Positions 34,688-46,181 of a DNA stretch of 64,000 nucleotides are shown here, piece after piece. The notes under the pieces are model-generated. The model ran no database searches, was not told where the DNA came from, and worked only from the letters and a program-made list of their open reading frames with translations. How positions within the stretch are numbered: the first letter of the stretch is position 1; each line of letters starts with the position of its first letter. The translations under genes and the position numbers were made by a program. Source of the DNA: Haliclona indistincta (lineage: Eukaryota; Porifera; Demospongiae; Haplosclerida; Chalinidae); assembly GCA_964017065.1 (NCBI GenBank), contig OZ024786.1, forward strand, positions 1,658,888 to 1,722,887, written 5' to 3'.

Positions 34688-35700
34688 TTGCACTTTTATA
34701 GAACAATGCCTAGTTTTACAAGCCAATAAACAAATACATAGTGGTTGTATGAATGTATCAACTTGAAAAGTTTGAGAAAACACCGTTGGAAACTGTAAAG
34801 GTTTTCTTTTTCCTAAATTCCAACATTGAGACTATGGTACATGCACCACCAACTGAACTGTCATAATTTATTATTAAGGATAATTGATGAATAACAGAAG
34901 CCCAACCCTGATAATTGTTAAGGAAAGTTCATATAATATGAAGGAACAGATTGCTGGTGTACTAGCGGAGCATGTGGTGGATGCGGAATCATCATGCCTC
35001 CTCTCTCCTCATGAGTAACACCTTGTTGCTGTTGTCTCACCAGATGAGGAGGATAATCCATTAGTTGTGCTCTATGATGCCGAGATCTATTTGCTATTTC
35101 AACATGATGCTATGTACAGATAAAATAATAGAAAAAATGCAGTGCTTGTCATCTCTTACTTGAATTGAATTTTTCAGTTGAGCATTCTCTCTCTCAAGTT
35201 CTATTTTCTGAGCTGCCAAAACCCTCAGTTCTTGCTCAAATCGGTCAGCTCTATTTGTCTGCATTTGGCAGTTGCTAGCACTTCTCTTTAGTTGTTCTTT
35301 ATAACATAAAAATAAAATGCTCCATGGTTGTTTACAACGAAATTAATCATTACCTCATTGGAAAGTGTTTCCAGCTGCTTTTGCAGATCGCCCACCCGTT
35401 CCTGTAGTTCAAGACTCCTTTCTCTCTCCTCAGCCAGTTCTTTCTTACAAGCATCAAGTTCCTCCTGACTGAAGTGATCCTGTTCTATAGCTGCTGCATG
35501 CGCCACAGTATGGGCACGAGCTCTAGAGTCCTTCTGCATAATTAATAAGCAACTAAGATTAGCTCACTGTCGGTAAAATTATGCAGACATAGTCATAAAG
35601 CTAGACAAGCAGCCTGATAATATAAGCAGAATTTATTGCGAGCGACTGAGATGAGAATTTCTCATGTCTTTACTTAATGCTCTCACTCGCTCGTCTCTCG
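34688..35700. repeat. Parent segment of the duplication at 1061-5800
   Basis: The K3 3' end and flank here are copied in pieces at 1061-1250, 3988-4316 and 5240-5800, in the same orientation. Confidence 0.75.
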
Positions 35701-37376
35701 ATAATCTTATATCTCTCACTTGACTCCACTATCTTGATCTCTCGCTAACCTTTCTCTCTTTGGAATCTTCTCTCTTCAACTCTGACATCTCCTGCTTCAT
35801 TGAATCTATCTTTTGCTGCTTTTCGTTGATGATGTCGCTATTCTCAGCCATTGCCTGCATCTGTCTAACATGCTGTTCCTCAAGTAATGTCTTCCAATTC
35901 AGCAAATCACCATTCTCCTTGGATTTTTGAAGCAACTTTTCTTGAAGTATTGTTACCAGTTTTTCTTTCTCTTCCAGACAAGCATTAGCTTCCTTCAATC
36001 TGTGAGCTACTTCCTTCTCAAATCTTTCTCTGATCTCTTGCTGTACAAATGTGAGATAAAATACAGTTTTGACAGTTATAATGATATTCATGCATGTACA
36101 GCATCAGCTGATTGTGTGTACTATTTCAAATTTCAAAGCTGCACCTGTGTATGAGTCAGCATACACAGTACAGTATACAGTATACATGCACAGTCTTACA
36201 CAAAGACATTTTGGCAAATAATATAATATGTGCACGTTCAGTATGCTAACACTCCTTCACTCAGACAGTACTTAACATAATGTACATGTATCACTGCCAT
36301 GTCATTGCAAAAACTTCCTCTACAATAGCTATAAATTCCTGTCTATACAAACAAACATATCTAACCTCTTGTGAGGTATGCCTCATAGCTATCTCATTGT
36401 CCTTCTCTGCTAGTCTCACTCTAAGTTTCATTTCTTGATCAATCTGTAGGTGTAAAGTGTTCTTGTAGGACAGTGGCTGAGTCTCACCCAGCTCTTCCAT
36501 CCTCCTCACCAGGTCTCTACTGGTGGGTCGCTGGTCAGGGGTGTCATTCAGACACTGCACAGTAATGGAGTAGAGTGGGTGCTTGGTACCCATCTGATCT
36601 AGTGACTTATGGCGCTTAAGAACCTGCTCTCGTTTGTTCAAAATGTCTGCTCTCGTAAGGCACCCGTAATCCTCAACATCAGGTTCCTGTTGGTTGACCA
36701 GATGAATGGTGAGATGACCGAACGAGAACACATCAAGCTTGTGATTGTATCTTGGGTTAGGGCCCAAACACTCTGGAGGCATGGAGTGATGGGCTCCTGG
36801 GCATATTGTTATTGTCTGCTTCAAGTTATTCACTGGAGTTCTTTTGTCAAATAGCTTGGCTACCCCAAGGTCAGCAATCTTCGCCCTGAGAGACTCAGTG
36901 AGTAGCACATTGCCAGCATTGAGGTCACGATGTATGATTGGGATGGAGTGGAGGTAGGCCAGACCATAGGCCACATCTCTGAGAATGCTGATCTTGTAAG
37001 GCAGAGGGATGTCAGGGTATGTCTTCATGCACTGATCAAGGTCCATGTGCATGTACTCCATGATGAGACTGATGTCTGCCTCGTCACGACCATAATGGAC
37101 TCCCAAGAACTGAACCACGTTCGGATGACGGAGACCGCTCAGTAGCTTACACTCCTCACGAAAACGATCGGTTACTGCTCTCCGTTCCTCTCTGCTCACT
37201 CGTTCCTCTCTCCCTCTCCCAACAAGAATATCGTGGAGGCGCTTGGCAATGCAGGGCATTCCATGTAGTCGTACCTCGTACACTGCACCATAGCAGCCTC
37301 GTCCCACTAATTCCCTCTCTTCTGCTAGTCCATCCAGGGACGAGACTCTGAATGCTTCAAGATGAGAAGTTGCCAT
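34918..37376 (-). CDS. K3: TKL-type kinase with coiled coil and His/Pro-rich tail (599 aa)
   Basis: Exons on the minus strand: 37376-36366, 36040-35750, 35533-35354, 35285-35160, 35109-34918; all phase 0. The start of the fourth exon is uncertain by a few bases. Kinase motifs: 'GRGCYGAVYEV', 'CIAKRL', 'HRDLNAGN', 'DLG', 'MPPEC'. Then coiled coil ('KEANACLEEKEKLVTILQEK', 'QLKNSIQ'), and a tail rich in His, Pro and Gln ('HPPHAPLVHQQSVPSYYM'). It is convergent with K2. No UBAN core was found. Confidence 0.82.
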
Positions 37377-37729
37377 TGTGGCAACAATTATGCTGAGTCA
37401 GTCACCGTTTACCATAAATAATAGACTGTTACTCTTCGGCTATCATGATAACAGCGCCTTCAGTCTGCGTGACAAGTTCAATATTCATGCATTCTTGTCT
37501 GTAACACTGACCGCTGATCCGACACACACGATCTAGTTGTGAGTTCCTTTTTGAAGCTTGTTTCACTACGAAGTTCCAATGTCGAAATGTAGTCTAATTG
37601 CCTAGCTATGTACCTAGTAGCTTGTAGCCTTGTAAAGTCAGCTGATCAACAGCTGTCTAGCTATTACATTTGAAAATTAAATATGATAATAATGTAATGA
37701 AGTAACTTCTAAGTACCATAGAAAGCATT

Positions 37730-37960
37730 TAAGGTGCAGATGCCTCGGTGGAACTATTATACCTTACTGTAGAATCTTATCACAATGTGTTGTCATGCAA
37801 TCAGAAGCCAATCGGCAATCGCCCGGTGCTGATCTCTAGTTCAACTGGTCGTGTCTATCGCTTCGTATCGCAAGCGTGTGTGTGTGTATTTGTTTCTCAG
37901 TGCTCTTTTTCAGCACTTGCAACTAAGTAATTTAGAGATGATTAATGACTGCACTCTTGA
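37730..37960. mobile_element. TGCCTCGGTGG-family MITE fragment, copy 6 (inverted)
   Basis: It starts 'AAGGTGCAGATGCCTCGGTGG' and shares internal sequence ('GCAATCAGAAGCCAAT') with other copies. The distal end is not found. Confidence 0.55.
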
Positions 37961-39264
37961 TGGATATATTGACAGTGCTTGCTTATTGCCAGTGAGGACT
38001 CTACTATAAATACATGTACTATTCGCTATGATTGCAGTCTTTAATCAGCGCTAAACTACTTTGCAAGTGCAGACAAGGAGGCACTTGCAGGTGAAATCAG
38101 TGTTCGTTGTTTTACCGGTACCACAGGTTTACAAATACTCTTCTAGAGCCCCGCCCACTAAGCTTACTTTGGCTGTTTGCAGCTTGCGAGATAAAGAGGC
38201 GAACACAGGGTGATCAAACAGGAGATGGATCTACTCTACCAACGTGTTCTTATATTGCTGCATGTTTTGGGGCACAATTTCATGGGTCGCCGAACATTAT
38301 TAATAATAGCGATGTGCATTGAAAAGTTTAAACTGTCTGAATCAATTACTTATTGTTTTAGGTGTCTTCTGCTAACCTTTAGCAGCACACAAATCTAAAT
38401 TTCGTTAGAATCGGTGCTAAAATGGCTGAGTTACAACGGGTTTTGTGGCGGTTACTGTGTGATTTTGTTCTCCACTAAATTTACATTACAAAGCCGGCTT
38501 CCTGGTTACAGCGGCGCTGTTGCGCACTTCGTAGCATAGGTGCAAAACAGTAATCTTGAGTATGACACGACAGCCTGGGGTACGCTGACCTGTTCGGCAT
38601 ACTTATTGAAGCAAACTACGACCAGCCAGATCCACAACAATGGCTATAACGGACACTCGACCAGCTATTTGCCTGTTACAGTACATGGCGAACAGGTCAG
38701 TTAGCAAGACACTCCATCTGTGCGCGACTATGGAGCACGTTTGCACTTACCTAAACTGTCACTGATATCTTTGTAAGTGCTGGTCGGAGGTATTCTCCAA
38801 GTTTAACTAACATTGCAGACTGTTTGACTACGAAAATAATTTTTTGATTACCAAATTGCTGGGGTTTTTTTTATCTAGCACTGATTGATCATAGCAAAAT
38901 AGCAATGTTTCCAAGAATTGTCCGTTTAAATTTCATAATTAGTTGGAATCAGCGTATCTGAAAACCTTTGGGTGGTTTTTAGCCACATAAACGGCACTCA
39001 GACGTCGCGCAACACAATTTCCACTTTTTGAATTGAAAAAGGTGGAGACATTTCCGGCCGCATGACCATGCCCACGCACGTCGCTATAATAATAATTATT
39101 GCCGAGCCTTTGGAAAAGAAACTACCCGGACGCCGGCATGCGCAAGACGAGCGCTTTTCATTTGTAGCTCGTTGTAATGCTGATGGATGAAGGTGCAGTA
39201 CTGGCCAACCTATTCGTCTAGTGGTCACTAGGGCGGCTGTCCAAAATTCGATGCCTTTTGCCGA
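37961..39264. other. Spacer between K3 and K4, nothing recognised
   Basis: No coding family, RNA gene or clear repeat was recognised; only short random frames are present. Confidence 0.4.
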
Positions 39265-39266
39265 TA

Positions 39267-39751
39267 CAGTCAACCGGGGCTATTCCGACGCGTTTTGGCG
39301 TTACAGTGTTTAGTTCTCGTTTATACAGTTGTAACTTTGTTCACGAACATTGGATCGACCTGGAACTTTTACCGATCGATTCTAGCGCCTATTTTACACC
39401 TAGATCTTCAGAATTTGAATCAGTAAGTTTAACAATTTTGCCAAATCGACCTTTTTAGTTCCTGAACCTTCGCGGGGCTATTTCGACGGCTGAATTCTGC
39501 CGCCGTTTCTCGATCTCTACAGCGACGCACTTACTCGTGGATTCTCAAGACTAGTACTGTTGTAAAGGAAATTGTCTGCTGAACACGTTGATTCTTGTTT
39601 TAATCATGTGCGCGCTACCATTTTTATGCTATAAGCGAAAAGAGAAAGAAGGCTAGCGGGGCTATTTCGACGATCAAAATCACGTTCCAATTGGATTTGT
39701 ACGTGGAGTCGGAATACAGTAGCCCCGCGTCGGAATAGCCCCGGTTGACTG
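39267..39751. mobile_element. Tc1/mariner-type MITE (TA target)
   Basis: 26-bp TIRs starting 'CAGTCAACCGGGGCTATTCC', with TA on both flanks (39265-39266 and 39752-39753). Internal repeats of 'GGGGCTATTTCGACG' occur at ~39476 and ~39658. Length 485 bp, no transposase. It lies upstream of K4. Confidence 0.85.
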
Positions 39752-40042
39752 TAATAAGTTTTTTCGGCAACCCGTTTCTTCGTCTTCACAGTAGACAAAG
39801 AAGCAGTTAAGAGCTGCAGATTTGCAATGCTGCAGATTTGCAGTAGAAGTGTGTGTCCACACGTCGGTCAAGTTTGATCAGAGTAGCTTGTTTGCTACGT
39901 GCGAGTGTCTGTTTATTGATGGTGGTTTGCAGCGACAAAATTAAATTCTCAAAATCCGGTGTATGACGTTATTGACTAAGGGTGGAGTATATCACATGTA
40001 GCCAGATTAAGGGTGGAGCTGCATTAATGCTGGCACTGCACA

Positions 40043-43000
40043 ATGGCGCAACAAAAAGACACTCTGTCAGTTACGGTGGAAGGGCTAGATGAAACGAAGG
40101 AAATAAACCGAGGTTGCTATGGTGCAGTGTACGAGGTACGACTACATGGACTGCCCTGCATTGCCAAGCGCCTCCACGATATTCTGGTGGGGAGGGGGAG
40201 AGAGGAACGAGTGAGCGAAGAAGATAAAAGAACTGTTACTAGTCGCTTTCGTGTGGAGTGCGAACTACTGAGTGGTCTCCGTCATCCCAACGTGGTTCAG
40301 TTCGTGGGAGTCCATTATGGTCGTGACGAGGCAGACATCAGTCTCATCATGGAGTACATGCACATGGACCTTGATCAGTGCATGAAGACATACCCTGACA
40401 TTCCCCTCTTTTGCAAGACCAGCATCCTCAGAGATGTGGCCTATGGTCTGGCCTACCTCCACTCCAAGAACATCATACATTGTGACCTCAATGCTGGTAA
40501 CGTGCTGCTCACTGAGTCTCTGAGAGCAAAGATTGCTGACTTTGGAGTAGCCAAGCTGTTTGACAAAAAGCTTAAGGACACAGCAACTCATCTTACAGCA
40601 TGCCCTGGAGCTCCTAGTTTCATGGCTCCTGAATGCCTTGAAGAGAATGCAAAATACGACAACAAACTCGACTGCTTCTCTTTTGGTCATCTGGTAGTTT
40701 ACGTCGCCAATCAGCAATTCCCTTCTTCTGTTGATTCTGACATCACCAAGGAAGATGTCAAACACAAACAAATGCAGGTTGCTAAGAGACGTTCCTCGCT
40801 AAAACAGATGGCTGGTGGTTCAGATCATCCTCTCTACTCCATTGCTGTGCAGTGCCTGAGTGACACTCCTGACCAGCGACCCACCAGTAGAGACCTGGTG
40901 ATGAGGATGGAAGAACTGTGTAAGAAACAACCACCGCCTTACAAAAACGTTATGGAAGCAGTAAAGGAAAATTCTCAATATGCAAAGGTACATAGCACTA
41001 TTAAAGCCCAGTATAGTTGTGTGTATAATGTATAGTTGTCTACATTGTATCTAAGTTTATGCATCACTGTGCTGTGGTCTAGCTATGATGTGCACACATA
41101 TACCAATTGCCAACTTGACGAGCATGAACTCATTAAATAACAGCTAAATGCTATAACTAGTATACCAGTATGCTAAATGTCTTTAATCGCAAAACACTAA
41201 AGTAAGTGAATGCTAATAATACTAGTTTATGGTATATTACTTTCTATACGAACTACATTTGGAAACACTGACTACATGGTATGACATTCTAAATACTGCA
41301 TGACTACTCTTACTAGAATTACTGACAATAATAATTTCAATATAATGATACTAGAATTCACTACTCTGACGTCATTTGTGTATACATGCAGGGATTTGAT
41401 AAAGTGCTTAGTTGAATAAGCATTAGATTTGTTATCGATAACATTTTATAAAGTTTGACAATTGGTGAATGTTTTGGTACAATCACCAATAGTGACCCAA
41501 TGTCTGTATAATTATAGCATAGATACACATGACATTGCCGTCAATGTTTTTTATAATACAGAAACCTTCCTATTCTTTAGCACTTAATGGGTAGACTTGA
41601 GGAAAAGAGCTTGGAACTAAAGAGAGCAGAACAAAGAATAAAATCATTAGATGACGACAAAGCTGATCTTATTCAACAGATACAGGTACGATAAACTCTG
41701 GTGTCACCTTTTTAAGTTTGTCAATAAAATTGAGGATTATCCCGGCTCATCTATATATATTTCGGCACTATAGACATTCTCACCCTTAGTATCTTAATCC
41801 TATATTCTTTCTCATTCGTCTCAGTTTTGATATTCCTTTTTCCTCATTCTATCTCTTTTTGAAACTCTCTTAGTTATGATATTGTCAGCTCATCCTCCAA
41901 TTGACCTTTTCAAACTTAGTTTAATTTCGGTAACGTACACTCGTATTACCTAGGCCTTCTGCTATTTTTGTTGTTTTACAATGGCAATTGTTATAGATAA
42001 AATGCATTAAATTTTGAGGTCACCTCAATTAATTATACTGAGCTATAGTTACTAAAATTAAAAATTTAAATGATTGTGTTACTGCAGGTTAAAAATGATA
42101 AGATTGATGAACAAATGGAGCAAATGGCCGAGAAGCAAAGTGAAGTTGACAAGCTTAAAGAGGAATTGTCTATTTTTCAAGCACAGGTCAGGACCAGCTT
42201 ATTCTTGCATTCCAGGCTGGTTTGTATAAGTTTGTGAAATGACCAGAAGTCATTGTGTCTTCACATAGGCTTCTATGATATTAATGATATTTATCGTCCT
42301 TGTAGGCCCAAACTTACAAGGAGGACTTTGAGCAAGAGAGGAGAGACAGAGAGGAGAAGCATTCCGAATATTATGAATTAAAACGAACTTCTACGATCAA
42401 AATCAAGCAACTTGAGACTCAGATAGAAACATTACAGAACAAAGAGAAGGTGAAGAAGCAGTTATTATTATTGCTAGCGATGTCAGAAACGTTATTATTA
42501 TTGAAAATATTTTCAATAATTATTGGCTAAAATTTAGGAAAAAAACGTTATGCCTAAATTTAGCCAAGTTTCTTTTTGTTAAACTTGGTAAATATTTTGT
42601 CACTTTTAGTTTAGTTTGCATGCATCGTACGTCGGACAAGCAAGCTGTTAGTTCTTCTGTTGCGGTAGAACAAGCTGTTAGTTCTTCTGTTGCGGTAGAA
42701 CAAGCTGTTCTTCTGTCTTTTTCTGCTAAAAGAGTATACCAGTTTTTATATAGCTCTTTTAGCAGGCTGCCTGCTTATTTAGTGCAGCAAAAGTTATCAA
42801 CAAAAGGGCCATAAATGCAATTAATTGAATGGGCATACCATGACATCACATTGATTTATACAGGAAGTTATGAAGATCATTGACCCATTGTTCGCGTGAT
42901 TTATTCTATGTACAACTATGCATCATCGTATATCATTTTAAAGCTCTGAACTAGTTCTTTCACACATACATAATGTTATCTAGTGAAAATAAAATTTCTC

Positions 43001-43261
43001 TAACATCGTATACTGCGTTCATGTCAACAGTGCCATGTAAGTAATCACTATCATGCTGAACATGCCTGCATCCCATGATCTTTTAAGTGGCCTGCAACAC
43101 GCACATTATTTATTATTATTATAATATTATTATTAATGATCTCACAGGCTCAGCAACCAGGACAAAGCGATGCTTGCACGGCATCATATGAAGGAGGAGC
43201 TACACAGCGACGAAATTCTCTCAAAAATTTTCTTAGTCTTAAACGTAAACCTAAAAATTAA
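40043..43261 (+). CDS. K4: TKL-type kinase with UBAN-like coiled coil (468 aa)
   Basis: Exons 40043-40987, 41581-41685, 42088-42186, 42306-42449, 43148-43261; all GT-AG and phase 0. The exon layout parallels K1 (second exon 105 bp in both). Kinase motifs: 'NRGCYGAVYEV', 'CIAKRL', 'HCDLNAGN' (Arg of HRD replaced by Cys), 'DFG' and 'MAPEC'. The coiled coil leads into 'AQTYKEDFEQERRDREEK' (384-401), preceded by 'FQAQ'. This follows the NEMO-type UBAN pattern QAQ..Y..DF..ER..RE very closely. The C-terminus is basic ('LKNFLSLKRKPKN'). It may sense ubiquitin chains and phosphorylate partners (inference). K4 differs from K1-K3 in being non-RD with a normal DFG. Confidence 0.84.
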
Positions 43262-43940
43262 ACATTAATTTTAATAACAGCTTTAATAATTACATTTTTA
43301 TTATTGAGACATAATGTTTACTGGGCTTCCTTGAGGACATGTAGCCATAATATTGTACCATGGCAGCAATATTAATGTATCACGGCAGCAATAATGTATC
43401 ACGGCAGCAACTATATATATAGACAGCAATATTGTATCACTTATTAGCGTTGTCTTGGGGTTTGGCATGCAATTTCCTTTGTTATTATAGTCACATTTAA
43501 TTTTGTAATTGTCAAGAATAACAACAATAATTGAAGAAAAGAGCTTCTTACACAATGAAGCAATGAAGTGATCGATACTAATACAACAATAATGTGGTGG
43601 ACTGCATCACTAAAACAAGGTCCAATGCAGAGAAAGACAAGACGGAGAACTTCAGCAGAGAGAGAAGTTACAATAATTAAATAGCAAAAATAATAGTAAC
43701 TACAGGCCGATGAAGGCGACATCTGATTGGTCAAAAATACGAATCTGAGACACACTACAAAAATTGACAGTTTAATGAAAAATAAACGTTACTTCTATTT
43801 TATACAAAACAAAAAAATTAATGGTCCAAGAAAAATGTGAGAAAACTCAGTTTATCAGTCAAAGGCACGGACAGGTCGTGACGTGCTCTGCTGTGACAAA
43901 TGAACATAATATCACTACTAGTCAATTATTGTCGACAGCA

Positions 43941-45826
43941 TCAAGATGAAGTAATGCTATCTTGCTGGTCAATGTGGACGTTCCCTTGTGACCGATCTGA
44001 GTACACCGGTGACCGGTCCGAGTACATGGGAGACGAAGTGACAAGCGAAGTTGGTGTTTGAAGGTGGGCCCTGTTTCTGCGGAGGGTGGGACTGATGTTG
44101 CCTGAGGTGAGACGCTTTTTCATCGGCGGGTCGCTCTTACGAGGGATCTTGTCTCCGGGGCCGAGTGGAGAAGGTGAGGAGGTGTAGGTGGGTGTGGTTT
44201 GTGAGAGAGGGAGAGACATGGGAGAGGTAGCGACAGAGGGGATTTGAGGATAGCTGAGTTGTGGTGCGGCAGAGGTAGACTGAGAGGCAAGGAGGGATTC
44301 ATATTCCGTGATGTCGCCGACTGAAGTCAGTCTGAGAGCTTTCTCTTCTTCGCGTCTCTTCAAACAGGCAGCCTTTGGGTTGAGATTACGATCTGCAGAA
44401 AAAACAGCAGTGAAAGTCATTTGTTAAAAAATGATAAAATTGTAATTTTACAGGTTTCTGTCTTTTTGCGATGCTAAAGTTAAAAGTGGAGAGTGTCACC
44501 TTCATGCACTAATGTCGCTGTAGCCACACGATATTTACACTGTGCATCTTTACACTTTTCATTTTAGTACATGTATCGCGAAAAGGTTATATACACCATG
44601 CCCGAAAAAGAATAACTTTTTACTGTTATTTGCATACCTCGAACTTGCACTTCCAGCGTGTTGATGACAGACACTGCTTGATGGAGGATCATTAGCTTGG
44701 TCTGCGCTCGTTCTGTCTGTAGATAGGTGTGACAGATATCACCGAGTTCCTTGAATGCTTCATTGATGTCACGCACACGTACTCTGAGATAGTGAGAGAA
44801 GAGAGTGAGTGAATGAGTGTGTTGGAGAGTGTGTGGGTGAGTAAGTGAGTGAGTGTGTGGGTGAGTGAATGAGTGAGTAAGTGAGTGAGTGAGTGAGTGA
44901 GTGAGTAAGTGAGTGAGTGAGTGAGTGTGTGAGTGTGTGAGTGTGTTAGAGAGTGAGTGTGTTGGAGAGTGAGTGAGTGAGTGATGCTAAGCTCACCTCT
45001 CTCGCTGGTTGTTTGCGCTTCTCCTCTCTTTGTCTTTCACTAATCTCTGTTCTTCAGAAACCGAGGACTTCTTGCCTGGTCTGTTAGCCTTGTTGGGAAG
45101 TGGTTTCTTGTCCTTCAAATCCTTTGATTTGGTGTCTGTCTCTGTCTGCTGTTGTTGAGTGCTGGAAGCTATTGAACTAGCCGCCTCTGGAGAAAGACCA
45201 TGTAGAGCGTCTACTATTCCTGAAAGAAAAAGAGAAATTTATAATTTCGCATTCCTGAACAAGATTTTGTGTGTGTGTGTCACTTCTGTGTGTGAGTGCT
45301 GCTATTGTACCATTGTCATACACACCTTGATTTGCAACAAGTTCATGAGTCTGTAAAGAAGAAAAGGAGAAAAAGAAAGAAAAATTATAGTTTAACAGTT
45401 TGCCCGTTTTCTCACTCACTCACTCACTCACTCACTCACTCCTCATTCACTCACTCACTCACTCACTCTCTCACTCACTCACTCCCTCACACACTCACTT
45501 ACTCACTCCCTCACACACTCACTCACTCACTCCCTCACACACTCACTAACTCACCGGTATTCCTGCATAGTAAGGTGGTGATGAAGGAGGCAAATATCCA
45601 TCTCCGTCCTCGAATTGCGATGGCTGAATCTGGTTACTTGATTGTGACCAAGGCCCGGAAAGAGAATCGTCAGCAGGATAGACAGGCGGCATGGGCGTGT
45701 CCAAGTGGGAAGAAGAAGGCGTATCCTGTGGATCGATGGGCGTGGTCATGTTGGGATGGTGGTAGTGAGGGGGCGGGAGCTCAGAAGTGTGGAAGTCAGG
45801 ATGAGGAAGAGGATGATGATCGTAAA

Positions 45827-45880
<54 letters not shown>

Positions 45881-46133
45881 ATCAGCATCTTATCATTTAC
45901 TTTTTTACTCACTGTTTCTGGTGCTGGTAGTATAGGCTGTTGTGGGTGTGATGTGTGAGTGGGCGTGGTCGGTGATCTGTGTGGGAACATGGCGTGTGAG
46001 GATGGGTAGGAGGGAGGAGGCCCGAGGTGATAGGGAGGAGGATAGGCGGGGCTGACCATCACCATGTTGCCGGTGGGTGTGTGAGGAGAAGGGTGAGCTT
46101 GTGCTTGAGATACGGGCCAGTGATGACCATCTG

Positions 46134-46181
<48 letters not shown>

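Noticed and set aside
45296..45880. 194-codon plus-strand frame with SLTHSLTH repeats
   Set aside because: Translation of CACT and AG microsatellites antisense to E-protein exons; not a gene.
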